Below are positions 9,117 through 18,070 of a DNA stretch of 64,000 nt, one piece after another. A program made the translations under genes and the position numbers. This DNA comes from an uncultured Cohaesibacter sp. (GTDB taxonomy: Bacteria; Pseudomonadota; Alphaproteobacteria; Rhizobiales; Cohaesibacteraceae): the NCBI RefSeq assembly GCF_963676485.1, contig NZ_OY781114.1, positions 3,984,501 to 4,048,500 of the forward strand, read 5' to 3'. Within the stretch, counting starts at the first letter, position 1. Every line of letters starts with the position of its first letter. Under the pieces are notes generated by a model that was not told the DNA's origin, searched no databases, and worked only from the letters and a program-made list of their open reading frames with translations.

Positions 9117-9361
9117 CGCAACGTATTGGCCAACAAAGCTTATTGAACACAAGGACTATGTCATTGATCTCGCCGAGAATAGGGTAAAGGCTTGTGCGCT
9201 TTGAGCGGTTGGCAAGGCGGTCTTTTTAAGGGCGTAATCGTCATCTTCCCAAAAGGGAGATGTCGCTTGTGGCCTGAAAGACATGTGTCCACGAGATGAA
9301 TGTCGTTGAGCTTTTGATGCCAACGGGATGTTGCGACAGAGATATGAAAGAAGGTGCCGCC

Positions 9362-9748
9362 ATGGCTGGCAAATTTCAGGTTCTGACCATTTCCGATGAA
9401 GCGGCGGATTTTATCCGCTCTGTTGTCGATGCATCCGAGGAACCGGTAAAGGGCATTCGCATCGGCGTGAAGAATGGTGGCTGCGCAGGCATGGAATATG
9501 TTTTGGACAAGGTAACGGACGTGAACCCGGCTGACGACCTTGTTGAAGACAAGGGGGTCTCGGTGTTTGTGGATCCAAAAGCTGTTCTGTTTCTGCTCGG
9601 CACGGAGCTGGGGTATGAACAGACCAAGTTTCGCTCGGGGCTAACTTTTAATAACCCAAATCAGACTTCGGCTTGTGGCTGCGGTGAATCTGTTGAATTG
9701 ACGCCAGTTGATCCATCTGCACTTGAAGCAATGAAAAGTCACGCTTAG
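9362..9748 (+). CDS. sufA: A-type Fe-S carrier SufA/IscA (HesB family)
   Basis: A 128-residue A-type carrier protein closing the SUF operon. The three ligand cysteines are visible in KNGGCAGMEY and in SACGCGES near the C terminus. The start is set at ATG 9362, which follows AAGAAGG (9347-9353) and begins with the family-like MAGKFQVLTISDEAADFI; in-frame starts at 9344 and 9296 would add an unrelated leader. A 21-bp inverted repeat terminator follows 45 bases after the stop. Confidence 0.93.
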   Translation: MAGKFQVLTISDEAADFIRSVVDASEEPVKGIRIGVKNGGCAGMEYVLDKVTDVNPADDLVEDKGVSVFVDPKAVLFLLGTELGYEQTKFRSGLTFNNPNQTSACGCGESVELTPVDPSALEAMKSHA

Positions 9749-9793
9749 CGTGTCTCTTGTCTTCGGCGGAAGTTGCTTTGAAGGACAGGAATA

Positions 9794-9836
9794 GTGACAA
9801 ACAAAAAGCGGCCTCAGGCCGCTTTTTGTTTGTCAC
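9794..9836. terminator. 21-bp perfect inverted repeat, bidirectional terminator
   Basis: Arms 9794-9814 and 9816-9836 are perfect reverse complements around one central base. The GC core (AGCGGCCT) is flanked by AAAAA and TTTTT inside the stem, so the RNA of either strand has a terminator shape. It lies between sufA and the convergent diguanylate cyclase gene. The outer GTGACAAAC arms extend the symmetry well beyond what termination needs. Confidence 0.85.
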
Positions 9837-9852
9837 ATATTTATTTGTGTGT

Positions 9853-10941
9853 TCAAGCTGCGCCGCTTTCATCAAGCAGCAAACTCACATCTGGATCTGT
9901 TTCGCACTTGACGAGATTTCGTCCGCCTCGTTTGGCTGCATAAAGAGATTGGTCTGCACGTTCGATCAGATCTTGCATCGTATCGCCCTTGGAAAGGGTG
10001 GAACAGCCAATGGAAATCGTTATGCGCCCAAGATTTTCTCCGGTGGATCGCTTGATAAGTTCTTTGGCCATTACGGCTTTGCGAATGCTTTCAGCGACGG
10101 CAACGGCTTGACGCAAATTGGTGTTCGGCAGCACAATCGCAAATTCTTCTCCACCATAACGGCAAGGAACATCACGCCCTTTGACATTCTGCTTCACAGC
10201 AACCGCAACGAGGCGCAGCACCTGATCACCAGTTTGATGCCCGTAGGTGTCGTTGAATTTCTTGAAATGATCGATGTCAGTCATTAGCAATGACAGCGGC
10301 TCATCATTCTCGACCGTTTCTTGCATGGCCTGTTCGAGTGAGCGATCAAAATGCTTGCGATTGGCAAGCGTTGTCAGATCGTCAGTCAGGGATTCATAAC
10401 GGATCGTATCAAGAGACTCTCTTAGCTGTTGAACTTGAGCCTGAGAGGCTGCAAGCTGCTCGCTCAAGGTTCGGTTCTGCTCTTCAGCTTGTTTCGTTGA
10501 ATAAATCAGCTGTGATACGATTTCGCGAATGACCGTCCGGTCTTCTGTTTTGGAAAGATTGTGTGAAGCGCCCATCAGGGCGTCGCCATATTGGCTGGTT
10601 GCTGAGATATATCCCTCAACTTCGCGTACGATTGAACGGATCTCGCTCGAAATCTTCCCACCAACTTCGTCAACGCGATCGCCCAGACGGCTCGGAGCCA
10701 AGTGTTCGCTATAGATCGCGTCGAGCTGCGACAGCGTAATGGATCCGTTAGTCCGCAAAATGTCGTTGATTGCTTTGTTCAATCCACGATTGAAACCGGC
10801 AGCATATGTGTACCAGATTTCATAGTTGCGAGGGTAAGCCGGCATCTGATTTTTTTTCAGATTTCCCAGCGCAGACTCACCATAAATATATGTGCGTTTG
10901 AAATCACTATTGTCCATTGCATTTGCTGCGTGGTTGGTCAC
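9853..10941 (-). CDS. Diguanylate cyclase (GGDEF domain) with novel N-terminal region
   Basis: A 362-residue soluble protein. The C-terminal GGDEF domain (about residues 180-345) carries the active motif GGEEF at 263-267 and the metal-binding TDIDHFKKFND, so cyclic-di-GMP synthesis is expected. The product-inhibition site normally RxxD reads KGRD (254-257), a conservative change. Residues 1-120 hold a helical region with MPAYPRNYEIWYTYAAGF, and 140-180 look like a coiled coil leading into the cyclase. No membrane segment or recognised sensor domain is visible. The gene converges on sufA and shares its terminator. Confidence 0.92.
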   Translation of the reverse strand: MTNHAANAMDNSDFKRTYIYGESALGNLKKNQMPAYPRNYEIWYTYAAGFNRGLNKAINDILRTNGSITLSQLDAIYSEHLAPSRLGDRVDEVGGKISSEIRSIVREVEGYISATSQYGDALMGASHNLSKTEDRTVIREIVSQLIYSTKQAEEQNRTLSEQLAASQAQVQQLRESLDTIRYESLTDDLTTLANRKHFDRSLEQAMQETVENDEPLSLLMTDIDHFKKFNDTYGHQTGDQVLRLVAVAVKQNVKGRDVPCRYGGEEFAIVLPNTNLRQAVAVAESIRKAVMAKELIKRSTGENLGRITISIGCSTLSKGDTMQDLIERADQSLYAAKRGGRNLVKCETDPDVSLLLDESGAA

Positions 10942-11120
10942 GCAATCCCCTCGGTTCGCCCCAAATTTTGCCCAATAATAGTCAGTGAAGGCTTAAAACG
11001 ACGTTAAATATGAAAGCCATTCGCTTCGTATAAGATCAAAAACGCTGCTTTGATTCTACTCGAACACTTTGTGTTTACAGTTTTAGAGCAAATGTAAAAG
11101 AGGTTTTTCTTACGCAGCAT

Positions 11121-11148
11121 AAAGAAAAACCCCGGTTGTCCGGGGTTT
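11121..11148 (-). terminator. Intrinsic terminator of the DEAD-box helicase gene
   Basis: Arms AAACCCCGG (11127-11135) and CCGGGGTTT (11140-11148) with a 4-base loop; read on the minus strand the stem is followed by a T-rich run. It lies about 90 bases after the helicase stop. The rest of the gap 10942-11235 shows no gene. Confidence 0.85.
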
Positions 11149-11235
11149 AAGGTAGTTATAGTTAACTAATCTCATAACAACTGGTGATGTTGTTGTCGGA
11201 TCGACATCGTTCAATGCCGAATCGAGAGCAAAGCA

Positions 11236-12729
11236 TCAATCGGTCGTGCCGTTTTTCTGAGATTTGCTCTTTGGCGGACGGATCGGTTGAAGCAGGAATG
11301 CAGGCACGTGATCGCCCATTCCGATGACTTGGCGATCGCCGCGATCCTTCGAACGGCCTCTGTTGTTGCGCGCATTGTTGTCTGAGCGCTCAGGGCGTGC
11401 GTTGCCGGACCTGCGTCCACTATTCTGTTGAACTGGTGGTGTTTCATCCTTGTCGGCGGCTTGCGCAGCCTGTGGCTTTTCGGCCTTTTCTTTCGGCTGC
11501 TCGTCTTGGTTGCTGGCCTCTGCCTTGGGCTTGCCGCGACCACGGCGTGGTTTGCGAGACTTAGCTTGTTCCTGTTCGTCATTTTCTGAAGAATGGGAGG
11601 AGAAATCGACATCCCCGATCCACTCCACATTATCGCCGGTCAGGGCCTTGATGGCGTCAACATATTTTTTGTCAGCCTTGGTCGCAATAGAGATCGCGAC
11701 CCCTTCACGCCCGGCGCGGCCTGTACGGCCGATACGATGCACATAATCTTCTGCATGCGTCGGGAGATCGAAGTTGAAGACATGACTGACGCTAGGAATA
11801 TCCAAGCCACGGGCAGCAACATCACTTGCGACAAGCAAGGTGATTTCGTTGTTCTTGAAGCCATCCAGTGTGGCCATGCGCGACGTCTGGTCCATGTCGC
11901 CATGAAGTGCACCAACACTAAAGCCGTGTTTGCTCAGCGAACGGCAGACCGTTGCCACATCGCGCTTCCGGTTACAGAAGATGATCGCGTTTGTCAGGTC
12001 TTTAGCGTCATTGATGAGAGAACGAAGCACCGCGCGCTTGTCCCATGGCTTGGGGCCAGAGGAGATGAGGCGCTGGGTGATCGTCTTGGCGGTTGAGGCT
12101 GCCGGAGCAACTTCCACCTTCACCGGATTATGCAGAAACTGGTCAGCCAAGCGCTGGATTTCTTTGGGCATGGTCGCGGAGAAAAAGACGGTCTGACGGG
12201 TGAAAGGCAGCAGTTTGCAAATGCGCTCAATGTCTGGAATGAAGCCCATATCCAGCATGCGGTCGGCTTCGTCGACAACAAAGGTGTCAACGCCGGTCAG
12301 CAGCAGTTTGCCCCGTTCAAAATGGTCAAGAAGGCGGCCCGGGGTCGCGATCAGAACGTCCGCGCCACGATCCAGCTTCTTCAGCTGCTCGGTGAAGGAT
12401 ACGCCACCAATCAGAAGGGATACTGTCAGTTTATGGTTCTGACCATAGGAAGAAAAGCTCTGCTCTACTTGAGCCGCCAATTCTCTGGTGGGTTCCAAAA
12501 TGAGAGTGCGTGGCATGCGCGCTCTTGCGCGGCCGCTCTCCAGCAAGGAAAGCATTGGAAGCGTGAAAGAGGCTGTTTTGCCAGTGCCGGTTTGGGCGAC
12601 ACCCAGAACATCCTTGCGGGCAAGGACATGAGGAATTGCCTGCTCTTGAATTGGGGTTGGCTTTTCATACCCAGCAGACTTAACTGCTGCGAGCACTTTT
12701 TCACTCAGACCTAGATCCGAAAAATTCAT
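11236..12729 (-). CDS. DEAD-box ATP-dependent RNA helicase (RhlE-like)
   Basis: A 497-residue RNA helicase. Motifs appear in order: Q motif (KPTPIQEQAIP), Walker A AQTGTGKTAS, PTRELAAQ, DEAD in VVDEADRMLDMG, SAT in FFSATMPKE, and HRIGRTGRAGREG. From about residue 375 the tail is low-complexity and basic (KPRRGRGKPK, NNARNNRGRSKDRGD), as in RhlE-type helicases that act on structured RNA, ribosomes or the degradosome. It stands alone, with its own terminator and a 230-base upstream gap (12730-12959) in which a cold-responsive leader is possible but not demonstrable. Confidence 0.95.
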   Translation of the reverse strand: MNFSDLGLSEKVLAAVKSAGYEKPTPIQEQAIPHVLARKDVLGVAQTGTGKTASFTLPMLSLLESGRARARMPRTLILEPTRELAAQVEQSFSSYGQNHKLTVSLLIGGVSFTEQLKKLDRGADVLIATPGRLLDHFERGKLLLTGVDTFVVDEADRMLDMGFIPDIERICKLLPFTRQTVFFSATMPKEIQRLADQFLHNPVKVEVAPAASTAKTITQRLISSGPKPWDKRAVLRSLINDAKDLTNAIIFCNRKRDVATVCRSLSKHGFSVGALHGDMDQTSRMATLDGFKNNEITLLVASDVAARGLDIPSVSHVFNFDLPTHAEDYVHRIGRTGRAGREGVAISIATKADKKYVDAIKALTGDNVEWIGDVDFSSHSSENDEQEQAKSRKPRRGRGKPKAEASNQDEQPKEKAEKPQAAQAADKDETPPVQQNSGRRSGNARPERSDNNARNNRGRSKDRGDRQVIGMGDHVPAFLLQPIRPPKSKSQKNGTTD

Positions 12730-12959
12730 CAGATGATGGAACCAATTGTTGCGCTGCGTTTTCGGTATTTCTCATAATTAAGCAAAACTGAAAACGTGCA
12801 TAGGTTTTAGAAGTTGGCGGAACCATACGATTTTGAGCGAATTTGTCAATGCAATGCGGCAAATACGGTTTATTTGAGATGCTAAAATTGGAATTTGGAC
12901 AATTTTCCCCAAATTTCAAATGGGTTCAGTAAAACCTACTGTTGTAAAAAGTGATTATT

Positions 12960-13436
12960 TCATTTGCGCGATTGCTGGGAGGCCTGAAAGGCATCAAAGC
13001 AACTTGCCCAGGAGGACTCTTCTGCCGGGGTATCCGGATCCAGTTTCGTCTTGATCTTGCTTTCGACATGATCAAACAGGTCATCAAGAGTCTGGCCGGA
13101 ATGATCCGGTGCATCCTTGTCTTCTTCTTCGAAAAGATTGATCCAGCGATCCGTTGCACGGCCAAGAAGCATCAAGCGATCCAGTGCCCAGGAAGGATCG
13201 CTTGGGCGCAGAAGGCCAAGCAAAGCGGCCACGATCGCAATCGGGCTTAGCATCAGGTCACGAAGATTGTCGGCGGCAAGCCTGAGCTGGAAAAAGAAGG
13301 TGCGACGAACAACATCGCCATAACTCTGGGATTTATGGAGTTTGAGGCGGAGCTTCTTGCGCTTGACCTGTTCATGGCGATCGGACTGAAGAGGTGCCAA
13401 TACCCGCCTGCTTCCTGGTTTCCTTGACCGTCTCAT
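12960..13436 (-). CDS. Hypothetical protein, possibly conserved in Rhizobiales
   Basis: A 158-residue protein I cannot assign. The first 40 residues are strongly basic (Arg/Lys-rich), a hydrophobic stretch LSPIAIVAALLGLL lies near residue 65, and the C-terminal half is acidic (LFEEEDKDAPD, LDDLFDHVESKIKTKLD). This could be a peripheral or single-pass membrane protein with a charged tail. The ATG follows a GGGAA-like ribosome site. It has good codon structure and no competing frame. The neighbours are the helicase gene and a secreted-protein gene on the same strand. Confidence 0.7.
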   Translation of the reverse strand: MRRSRKPGSRRVLAPLQSDRHEQVKRKKLRLKLHKSQSYGDVVRRTFFFQLRLAADNLRDLMLSPIAIVAALLGLLRPSDPSWALDRLMLLGRATDRWINLFEEEDKDAPDHSGQTLDDLFDHVESKIKTKLDPDTPAEESSWASCFDAFQASQQSRK

Positions 13437-13568
13437 GCGGTGTTCCCGTGTCTAAGAAAATGCATTCGATTTGAATTTGATGATATTGGCGGGTGCAAGT
13501 TCTAATATGGCAAGAATAGCGCTTATTTCAAGAGCGGGAAAGACGCAATTTATCGATATATGTGCTGT

Positions 13569-14300
13569 TTATTGCTCTTTAAAGAAATATTGCCAAACCC
13601 CATCGGGGCTAATGCCCAGTATGAAATAGGAATATTGCCCAGATTGCATGGTTTGTTGGAAGATTTCCGGCGGCAGAAGCTGACGCAATTCTTCCCTTTG
13701 TTCTGAATTCAGAGAAGAAATCGGATAGTAAGCAAAATAGGGCCAGACAAAGGCTTCATAAGGGGTGTTTTGGCCCACATGCACAAAGCCACTGGTGAGG
13801 GTGTCGAAAAGCGCGTTGAGTATCTCTTCGTCTTCACCGCTCGGGGAAAGGCTGCGTAATTGTTCAACAGGGTCAGCCGTATCGATCGCTGTGGCGCCGA
13901 AGCTTGGTGGCATCTCATTCATTTCGATTGGCATGCGCAAGGCTTCAAGACTGTCTGACTGACTGGCTTCGAAAATGGCTTTTGCCATGCGCCAGACAGG
14001 TGGGGGCAGGGCGCCAAGATCTCGCAGGATGACCGGCCCTTGCACCGGTGAGCTGGAATAGGTCTTCCCACCCATTTCCTTTAGGGAACGCCCGTTCACG
14101 GTCGCTCGTGACCTGACGGGGCCTTTCGAATAAGGATGCCCTTGGCTGGAGGATGAATAGTCGGGCAGGGGAACGACGCCATTGATGGTCACGCCGCTGG
14201 CCGCAAGGGTTGGGCTTTGCGGTAGGAGCAGTCCGATGACCATCGTCACGGCCAAAAGGGCCAAGCTGAAGGGCGTTGTGATGAATTGCTGTGGCTTCAT
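13569..14300 (-). CDS. Secreted/periplasmic protein of unknown function
   Basis: A 243-residue protein with a clear Sec-type signal peptide (hydrophobic FSLALLAVTMVIGLLL, probable cleavage after LAA near residue 34). The mature part has a Pro/Gly/Ser-rich stretch to about residue 95 and then a folded-looking region with VWPYFAYYPISSLNSEQREE and a terminal GISPDGVWQYFF. I recognise the latter pattern from uncharacterised alphaproteobacterial proteins but know no function. The start has an AGTAGG ribosome site. It lies in a run of small minus-strand genes upstream of parE. Confidence 0.78.
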   Translation of the reverse strand: MKPQQFITTPFSLALLAVTMVIGLLLPQSPTLAASGVTINGVVPLPDYSSSSQGHPYSKGPVRSRATVNGRSLKEMGGKTYSSSPVQGPVILRDLGALPPPVWRMAKAIFEASQSDSLEALRMPIEMNEMPPSFGATAIDTADPVEQLRSLSPSGEDEEILNALFDTLTSGFVHVGQNTPYEAFVWPYFAYYPISSLNSEQREELRQLLPPEIFQQTMQSGQYSYFILGISPDGVWQYFFKEQ

Positions 14301-14479
14301 GCCAGACCTACTCGCTTCTGTCGCCCTCTTCTATGCAGAAGGCTCGGGAACTTTGCCTCAGAGCCCAAGGCTTGGGCCGGTCTGATGATTGTTAGCCGGT
14401 CTTTGTATCTTTGCAAGCACGAACTCCTTGCTTTTGGAGCAAGGAAGGAGGCGAAAGGGTGTTGCGCTTGCAAGCCTCT

Positions 14480-14758
14480 TTACTGAATGCGTCGATCCAG
14501 TGTGTAGTCGCCGCAAAGGATACGGTCCGGCAAATCCGTGCAGAATTCAGCGACGGTTTCTTCGCCATAAGCCAGAACGAGGCTGCTGAGTGCTTGAAAC
14601 AGGGCGGCATGGGCCAGACAATCGATATTCATGCCATCATCAGAGGCCTGATCCCACAAATCGCCAAGAATACAAAGCGCTTGCTGCTTCTGCTTGTCGA
14701 TGTCGCGCATATCTTTTTCCGGGGCTGAACCTTGATTCAGAATTGTTTGATCGGCCAT
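14480..14758 (-). CDS. Small hypothetical protein (92 aa)
   Basis: A 92-residue soluble, slightly acidic protein starting with a strong GAGGAG ribosome site ten bases before the ATG. It contains ALFQALSSLVLAYGEETVAEF in the middle, predicted helical, and three cysteines. No family is recognised. It is on the same strand as the secreted-protein gene and the TIGR02301-type gene, with about 180-210 bases on either side. Confidence 0.65.
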   Translation of the reverse strand: MADQTILNQGSAPEKDMRDIDKQKQQALCILGDLWDQASDDGMNIDCLAHAALFQALSSLVLAYGEETVAEFCTDLPDRILCGDYTLDRRIQ

Positions 14759-14968
14759 GAATGCGCGTCTCCTCGGAACGAGTGTTTGTCTTTATATGGG
14801 AGACTTGCCTCTGGTGGCCTGTTTGTTAAAGGCTCACACATGGTTCTGCGGCTGGAATCCCAAGATGTTGATTCTGTTATCAATATCCAAGGGATAGCAG
14901 ATTTTGCGGAGTTGCGTGCGATTCGTTACCGAAAGGTTAAGGTTTTCCTGATGATTTAACCCATATAG

Positions 14969-15403
14969 TTAACGCGCGTGCTTGAGCTTCAGCGTTGCGA
15001 GCAGGCTTTGCCCTTCGGCATGATAAAGGCGCGTCACCTTTTGGGCTTGCTCATTGCAGCTTCTGTATGTTTTTGAATAGGTTAGGTAGCTTTTGTTGAA
15101 ATGATCCTTGAGCTGTCTAGCGCGTGCATCATCAGCATTCTCTGCTTCGAGCAAAGCCGCCATTTGGAAATACCAGTCCTTGGGATCGCTGCCGTTGCAC
15201 AAAGGATCAAGATACATCAAAGCGCCAACGATTGAACTTAAGCGTCTCAGATTCTGCTCATAAGGGGGCAGATTGTTATCGGCGGCTTTTACCTGCATGG
15301 GAGAAAGACAAAATGCAGCTGTCATGATCAGCAGAAAGGCCGAGGCCTTTGCATTAAATGTCAAGATCGGTCGCAAATTCGGCATTTTCCTGAATGAATT
15401 CAA
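14969..15403 (-). CDS. TIGR02301-family secreted protein
   Basis: A 144-residue protein with an N-terminal signal peptide (AFLLIMTAAFCL, cleavage probably after VKAA) and a mature region starting LPPYEQNLRRLSSIVGALMYL, followed by a Cys-containing LCNGSDPKDWY. This is the pattern of the alphaproteobacterial TIGR02301 family, of unknown function and commonly found next to parE. The reading frame overlaps the 3' end of parE by up to 50 bases; ATG 15403, ATG 15385 and a TTG at about 15364 are all possible starts. Translational coupling to parE is likely. Confidence 0.8.
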   Translation of the reverse strand: MNSFRKMPNLRPILTFNAKASAFLLIMTAAFCLSPMQVKAADNNLPPYEQNLRRLSSIVGALMYLDPLCNGSDPKDWYFQMAALLEAENADDARARQLKDHFNKSYLTYSKTYRSCNEQAQKVTRLYHAEGQSLLATLKLKHAR

Positions 15404-17426
15404 AGCGGGCTTCCGGTTTGTTCCCCATCAGCCGGGTTACGACATCCTTCGTTTGTCCCGGAATCATATCAACGATCTGCACTTTCAGCAATGTCCGGTT
15501 CTTGGGATCCATGGTCGTGTCCTTGAGCTGGTCAGACCGCATTTCACCCAGACCTTTAAAGCGCCCGATTTCGATTTTTCCCTTGCCCTTGAATTCCTTG
15601 TCGAGCAGTTCGTCCTTATGCATGTCATCTCTGGCATAAAGCGTCTTGCCACCCTGACTGATGCGATAGAGCGGCGGAATGGCCAAAAACAGATGCCCGT
15701 TTTGGATCAGCTGTGGCATTTCCCGCTGGAAATAGGTCAGTAACAGAGAGGCAATGTGCGCGCCGTCCACGTCAGCATCTGTCATGATGATGATGCGATC
15801 ATAACGCAGCTCTTCATCATTGTAGTTTTTGCGCGTGCCACAACCCAAGGCCTGCACCAGATCAGCCAGAAGCTGGTTGGCGTGGAGCTTGTCGCTGGAT
15901 GCGCTGGCAACGTTCAGGATCTTGCCGCGCAGAGGCAATACGGCTTGCGTGGTGCGGTTGCGTGCCTGTTTGGCGGAGCCTCCAGCGGAATCGCCCTCCA
16001 CGATGAAGAGTTCGGTGTCGCCCTTGGCATTTTGCGAACAGTCGGCCAGCTTGCCCGGCAAGCGCAGTTTGCGCACGGCGGATTTACGGCTGACATCCTT
16101 CTCCTTACGGCGGCGCAGACGTTCATCGGCGCGGTCAATGACCCATTCCAGAAGGCGGTTGGCCTGCTGGGGGGCATTGGTCAGCCAGTGGTCAAACTGG
16201 TCACGCACCGCCTGTTCTACAATGCGCGTGGCGGCCGTGGTGGCGAGGCGATCCTTGGTCTGGCCAACAAATTCCGGCTCGCGAATGAAGACTGAGAGCA
16301 GGGCGCCTGCGCTGGTCATCACGTCATCAGCGGTGATCAGAGAACCCTTCTTGTTGCTGGTCAGCTCGGCATAGTTCTTAAGGCCGCGCAGCAAGGCTGT
16401 GCGCAGGCCGCTTTCATGGGTGCCGCCTTCGGGAGTTGGCACGGTGTTACAATAGGAATTGAAAAAGCCATCGCCACCAAACCAGCATACAGCCCATTCC
16501 ACAGCGCCGTGGCCTGCTGACTTTTCGGTGCGTCCGGCAAAGATTTCCTGCGTGACGAGGTTCGTCTTGCCAAGGGTCGCTGCCAGATAGTCCTTGAGGC
16601 CTTCAGGGAAATGGAATGTCGCCTTTTGCGGCACTTCCGGGCTGTGCTCCAGCAGCTCGGGCGCACAGGACCAGCGGATTTCGACACCGCCGAAAAGATA
16701 GGCCTTGGAGCGTGCCATATTGAGCAGCTGCTCGGGCTTGAAGCGGATTTTCTTGCCGAAGATCTCGTGGTCGGGCTTGAAAGTCACCTTGGTGCCGCGC
16801 CTGTTATGCACGTCGCCAAGCAGCTCCAGTGCGCCGGTAGGGATGCCGCGGGAGAAACTCTGGCGGTACAGCTTCTTGTTGGACGCAACTTCCACCACCA
16901 TGCTTTCGGAAAGGGCGTTGACCACAGATGCGCCCACGCCATGCAGGCCGCCGGATGTTTCATAAACGGCCGAATCGAATTTGCCACCCGCATGCAAGGT
17001 CGTCAGAATAACTTCCAGCGCAGATTTGTTGGGAAATTTTGGATGCGGATCGACAGGAATGCCGCGGCCGTTATCGGTCACGGTGATGACATTGTCCGGT
17101 AAGAGCTCGACCTCGATCCATGAAGCATAGCCGGCGACGGCCTCGTCCATGGAGTTGTCAATGATCTCGGCAAACAGGTGATGCAGCGCCTTTTCGTCAG
17201 TACCGCCGATATACATGCCGGGCCTGCGGCGCACGGGCTCCAGACCTTCGAGAACTTCAATGTCTGCTGCCGTATAGTCAGCCTTTACCCCCGGAACAGA
17301 TGGCGCAGCACTGTTTCCGGATTTCGGTTTTGGGGTGGCCGGAGCCGCAGATGCGGCTTTGGGGGCGGGGGTGCGGCCGCCCTTGGGTGTTGGCACAGAG
17401 GCAAAAAGATCGTCAGACGCAGACAT
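15354..17426 (-). CDS. parE: DNA topoisomerase IV subunit B
   Basis: A 690-residue type II topoisomerase ATPase subunit that with ParC unlinks replicated chromosomes. The GHKL ATPase domain contains EIIDNSMDEAVAG, VTDNGRGIPVD and GGLHGVGASVVNALS. The TOPRIM domain contains LFIVEGDSAGGSAKQARNR and IMTDADVDGAHI. An extra N-terminal Ala/Pro/Lys-rich stretch (about residues 1-50) precedes the conserved core, as in many alphaproteobacterial ParE proteins. ParE rather than GyrB is suggested by the short length and the TIGR02301 neighbour. Confidence 0.95.
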   Translation of the reverse strand: MSASDDLFASVPTPKGGRTPAPKAASAAPATPKPKSGNSAAPSVPGVKADYTAADIEVLEGLEPVRRRPGMYIGGTDEKALHHLFAEIIDNSMDEAVAGYASWIEVELLPDNVITVTDNGRGIPVDPHPKFPNKSALEVILTTLHAGGKFDSAVYETSGGLHGVGASVVNALSESMVVEVASNKKLYRQSFSRGIPTGALELLGDVHNRRGTKVTFKPDHEIFGKKIRFKPEQLLNMARSKAYLFGGVEIRWSCAPELLEHSPEVPQKATFHFPEGLKDYLAATLGKTNLVTQEIFAGRTEKSAGHGAVEWAVCWFGGDGFFNSYCNTVPTPEGGTHESGLRTALLRGLKNYAELTSNKKGSLITADDVMTSAGALLSVFIREPEFVGQTKDRLATTAATRIVEQAVRDQFDHWLTNAPQQANRLLEWVIDRADERLRRRKEKDVSRKSAVRKLRLPGKLADCSQNAKGDTELFIVEGDSAGGSAKQARNRTTQAVLPLRGKILNVASASSDKLHANQLLADLVQALGCGTRKNYNDEELRYDRIIIMTDADVDGAHIASLLLTYFQREMPQLIQNGHLFLAIPPLYRISQGGKTLYARDDMHKDELLDKEFKGKGKIEIGRFKGLGEMRSDQLKDTTMDPKNRTLLKVQIVDMIPGQTKDVVTRLMGNKPEARFEFIQENAEFATDLDI

Positions 17427-17842
17427 AGACTACTCTTAGGTTCCGACAGGACAGTTGTGGTCTCGGTAACGAGAAAGGTGAACGCTACCGAGCCTTTTCG
17501 TTCGGTCTTAACAGTTTTCGGGCTGTTCGCAAGTGCGAATGATGCGCGATAAACGGCGCGAATCAGGCTCTTGTTCGTTCTCACAATGTCTTTTGCTAAT
17601 GCGCACGGGTCAAGTGTCCGCTGCAAGGAAATGTGAATCCGCGCGGAATTCTGGCCTCCAGAGGCCCGAAAGACCGATTGAGGGCCTTTGGAATGACTTG
17701 TCTGGAACATATTGTACAAACCTATTCATCCGCAGATACTTTCTGCTCTAGCCGAGGGAAAAGTTTCAAATCATGGTTAATCTTTGTTAACTATTTGCCC
17801 CGTAGATTTGGAACCTATGGGGACAAAACAAACGGATATTTC
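17427..17842. other. Intergenic region between parE and a small membrane-protein gene
   Basis: No convincing gene. It must hold the divergent promoters of parE and the gene at 17843. Two TTAA boxes at 17777-17780 and 17787-17790 are six bases apart; CtrA sites have seven, so this is only a near miss. Nothing else is supported. Confidence 0.4.
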
Positions 17843-18016
17843 ATGGAACAGGTTGAGGCTGAAATTGACAATCTGCGAACCTCGGTGTTTGAGCTGAAAT
17901 CAAGCCTTTACAGGGCCGATAGAGCGCGGATGCAATATCAGGATGTTTCAGGCATGCCGCCATGGCTTAATGCTACGGCGACATGTTTGCTTGCCCTGTT
18001 CTTCCTCTTGATCTAG
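17843..18016 (+). CDS. Small single-pass membrane protein (57 aa), hypothetical
   Basis: A 57-codon frame: residues 1-35 are hydrophilic and look like a short coiled coil (EQVEAEIDNLRTSVFELKSS), residues 40-57 form one membrane segment (WLNATATCLLALFFLLI) ending at the C terminus. This tail-anchored layout is believable for a small envelope protein, but there is no strong ribosome site and no family match. The frame is open upstream to 17633 but that part has no protein-like composition. It precedes the phosphatase-like gene by 54 bases. Confidence 0.45.
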   Translation: MEQVEAEIDNLRTSVFELKSSLYRADRARMQYQDVSGMPPWLNATATCLLALFFLLI

Positions 18017-18070
18017 GGCCGCGCTGTTTTGCCTGTCTGATGTGCAGCCCCGACCGGTTGGGCATTCCTC

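Noticed and set aside
14940-14975. TTAA boxes resembling a CtrA site
   Set aside because: Spacing of nine between half-sites does not fit the seven-base requirement.
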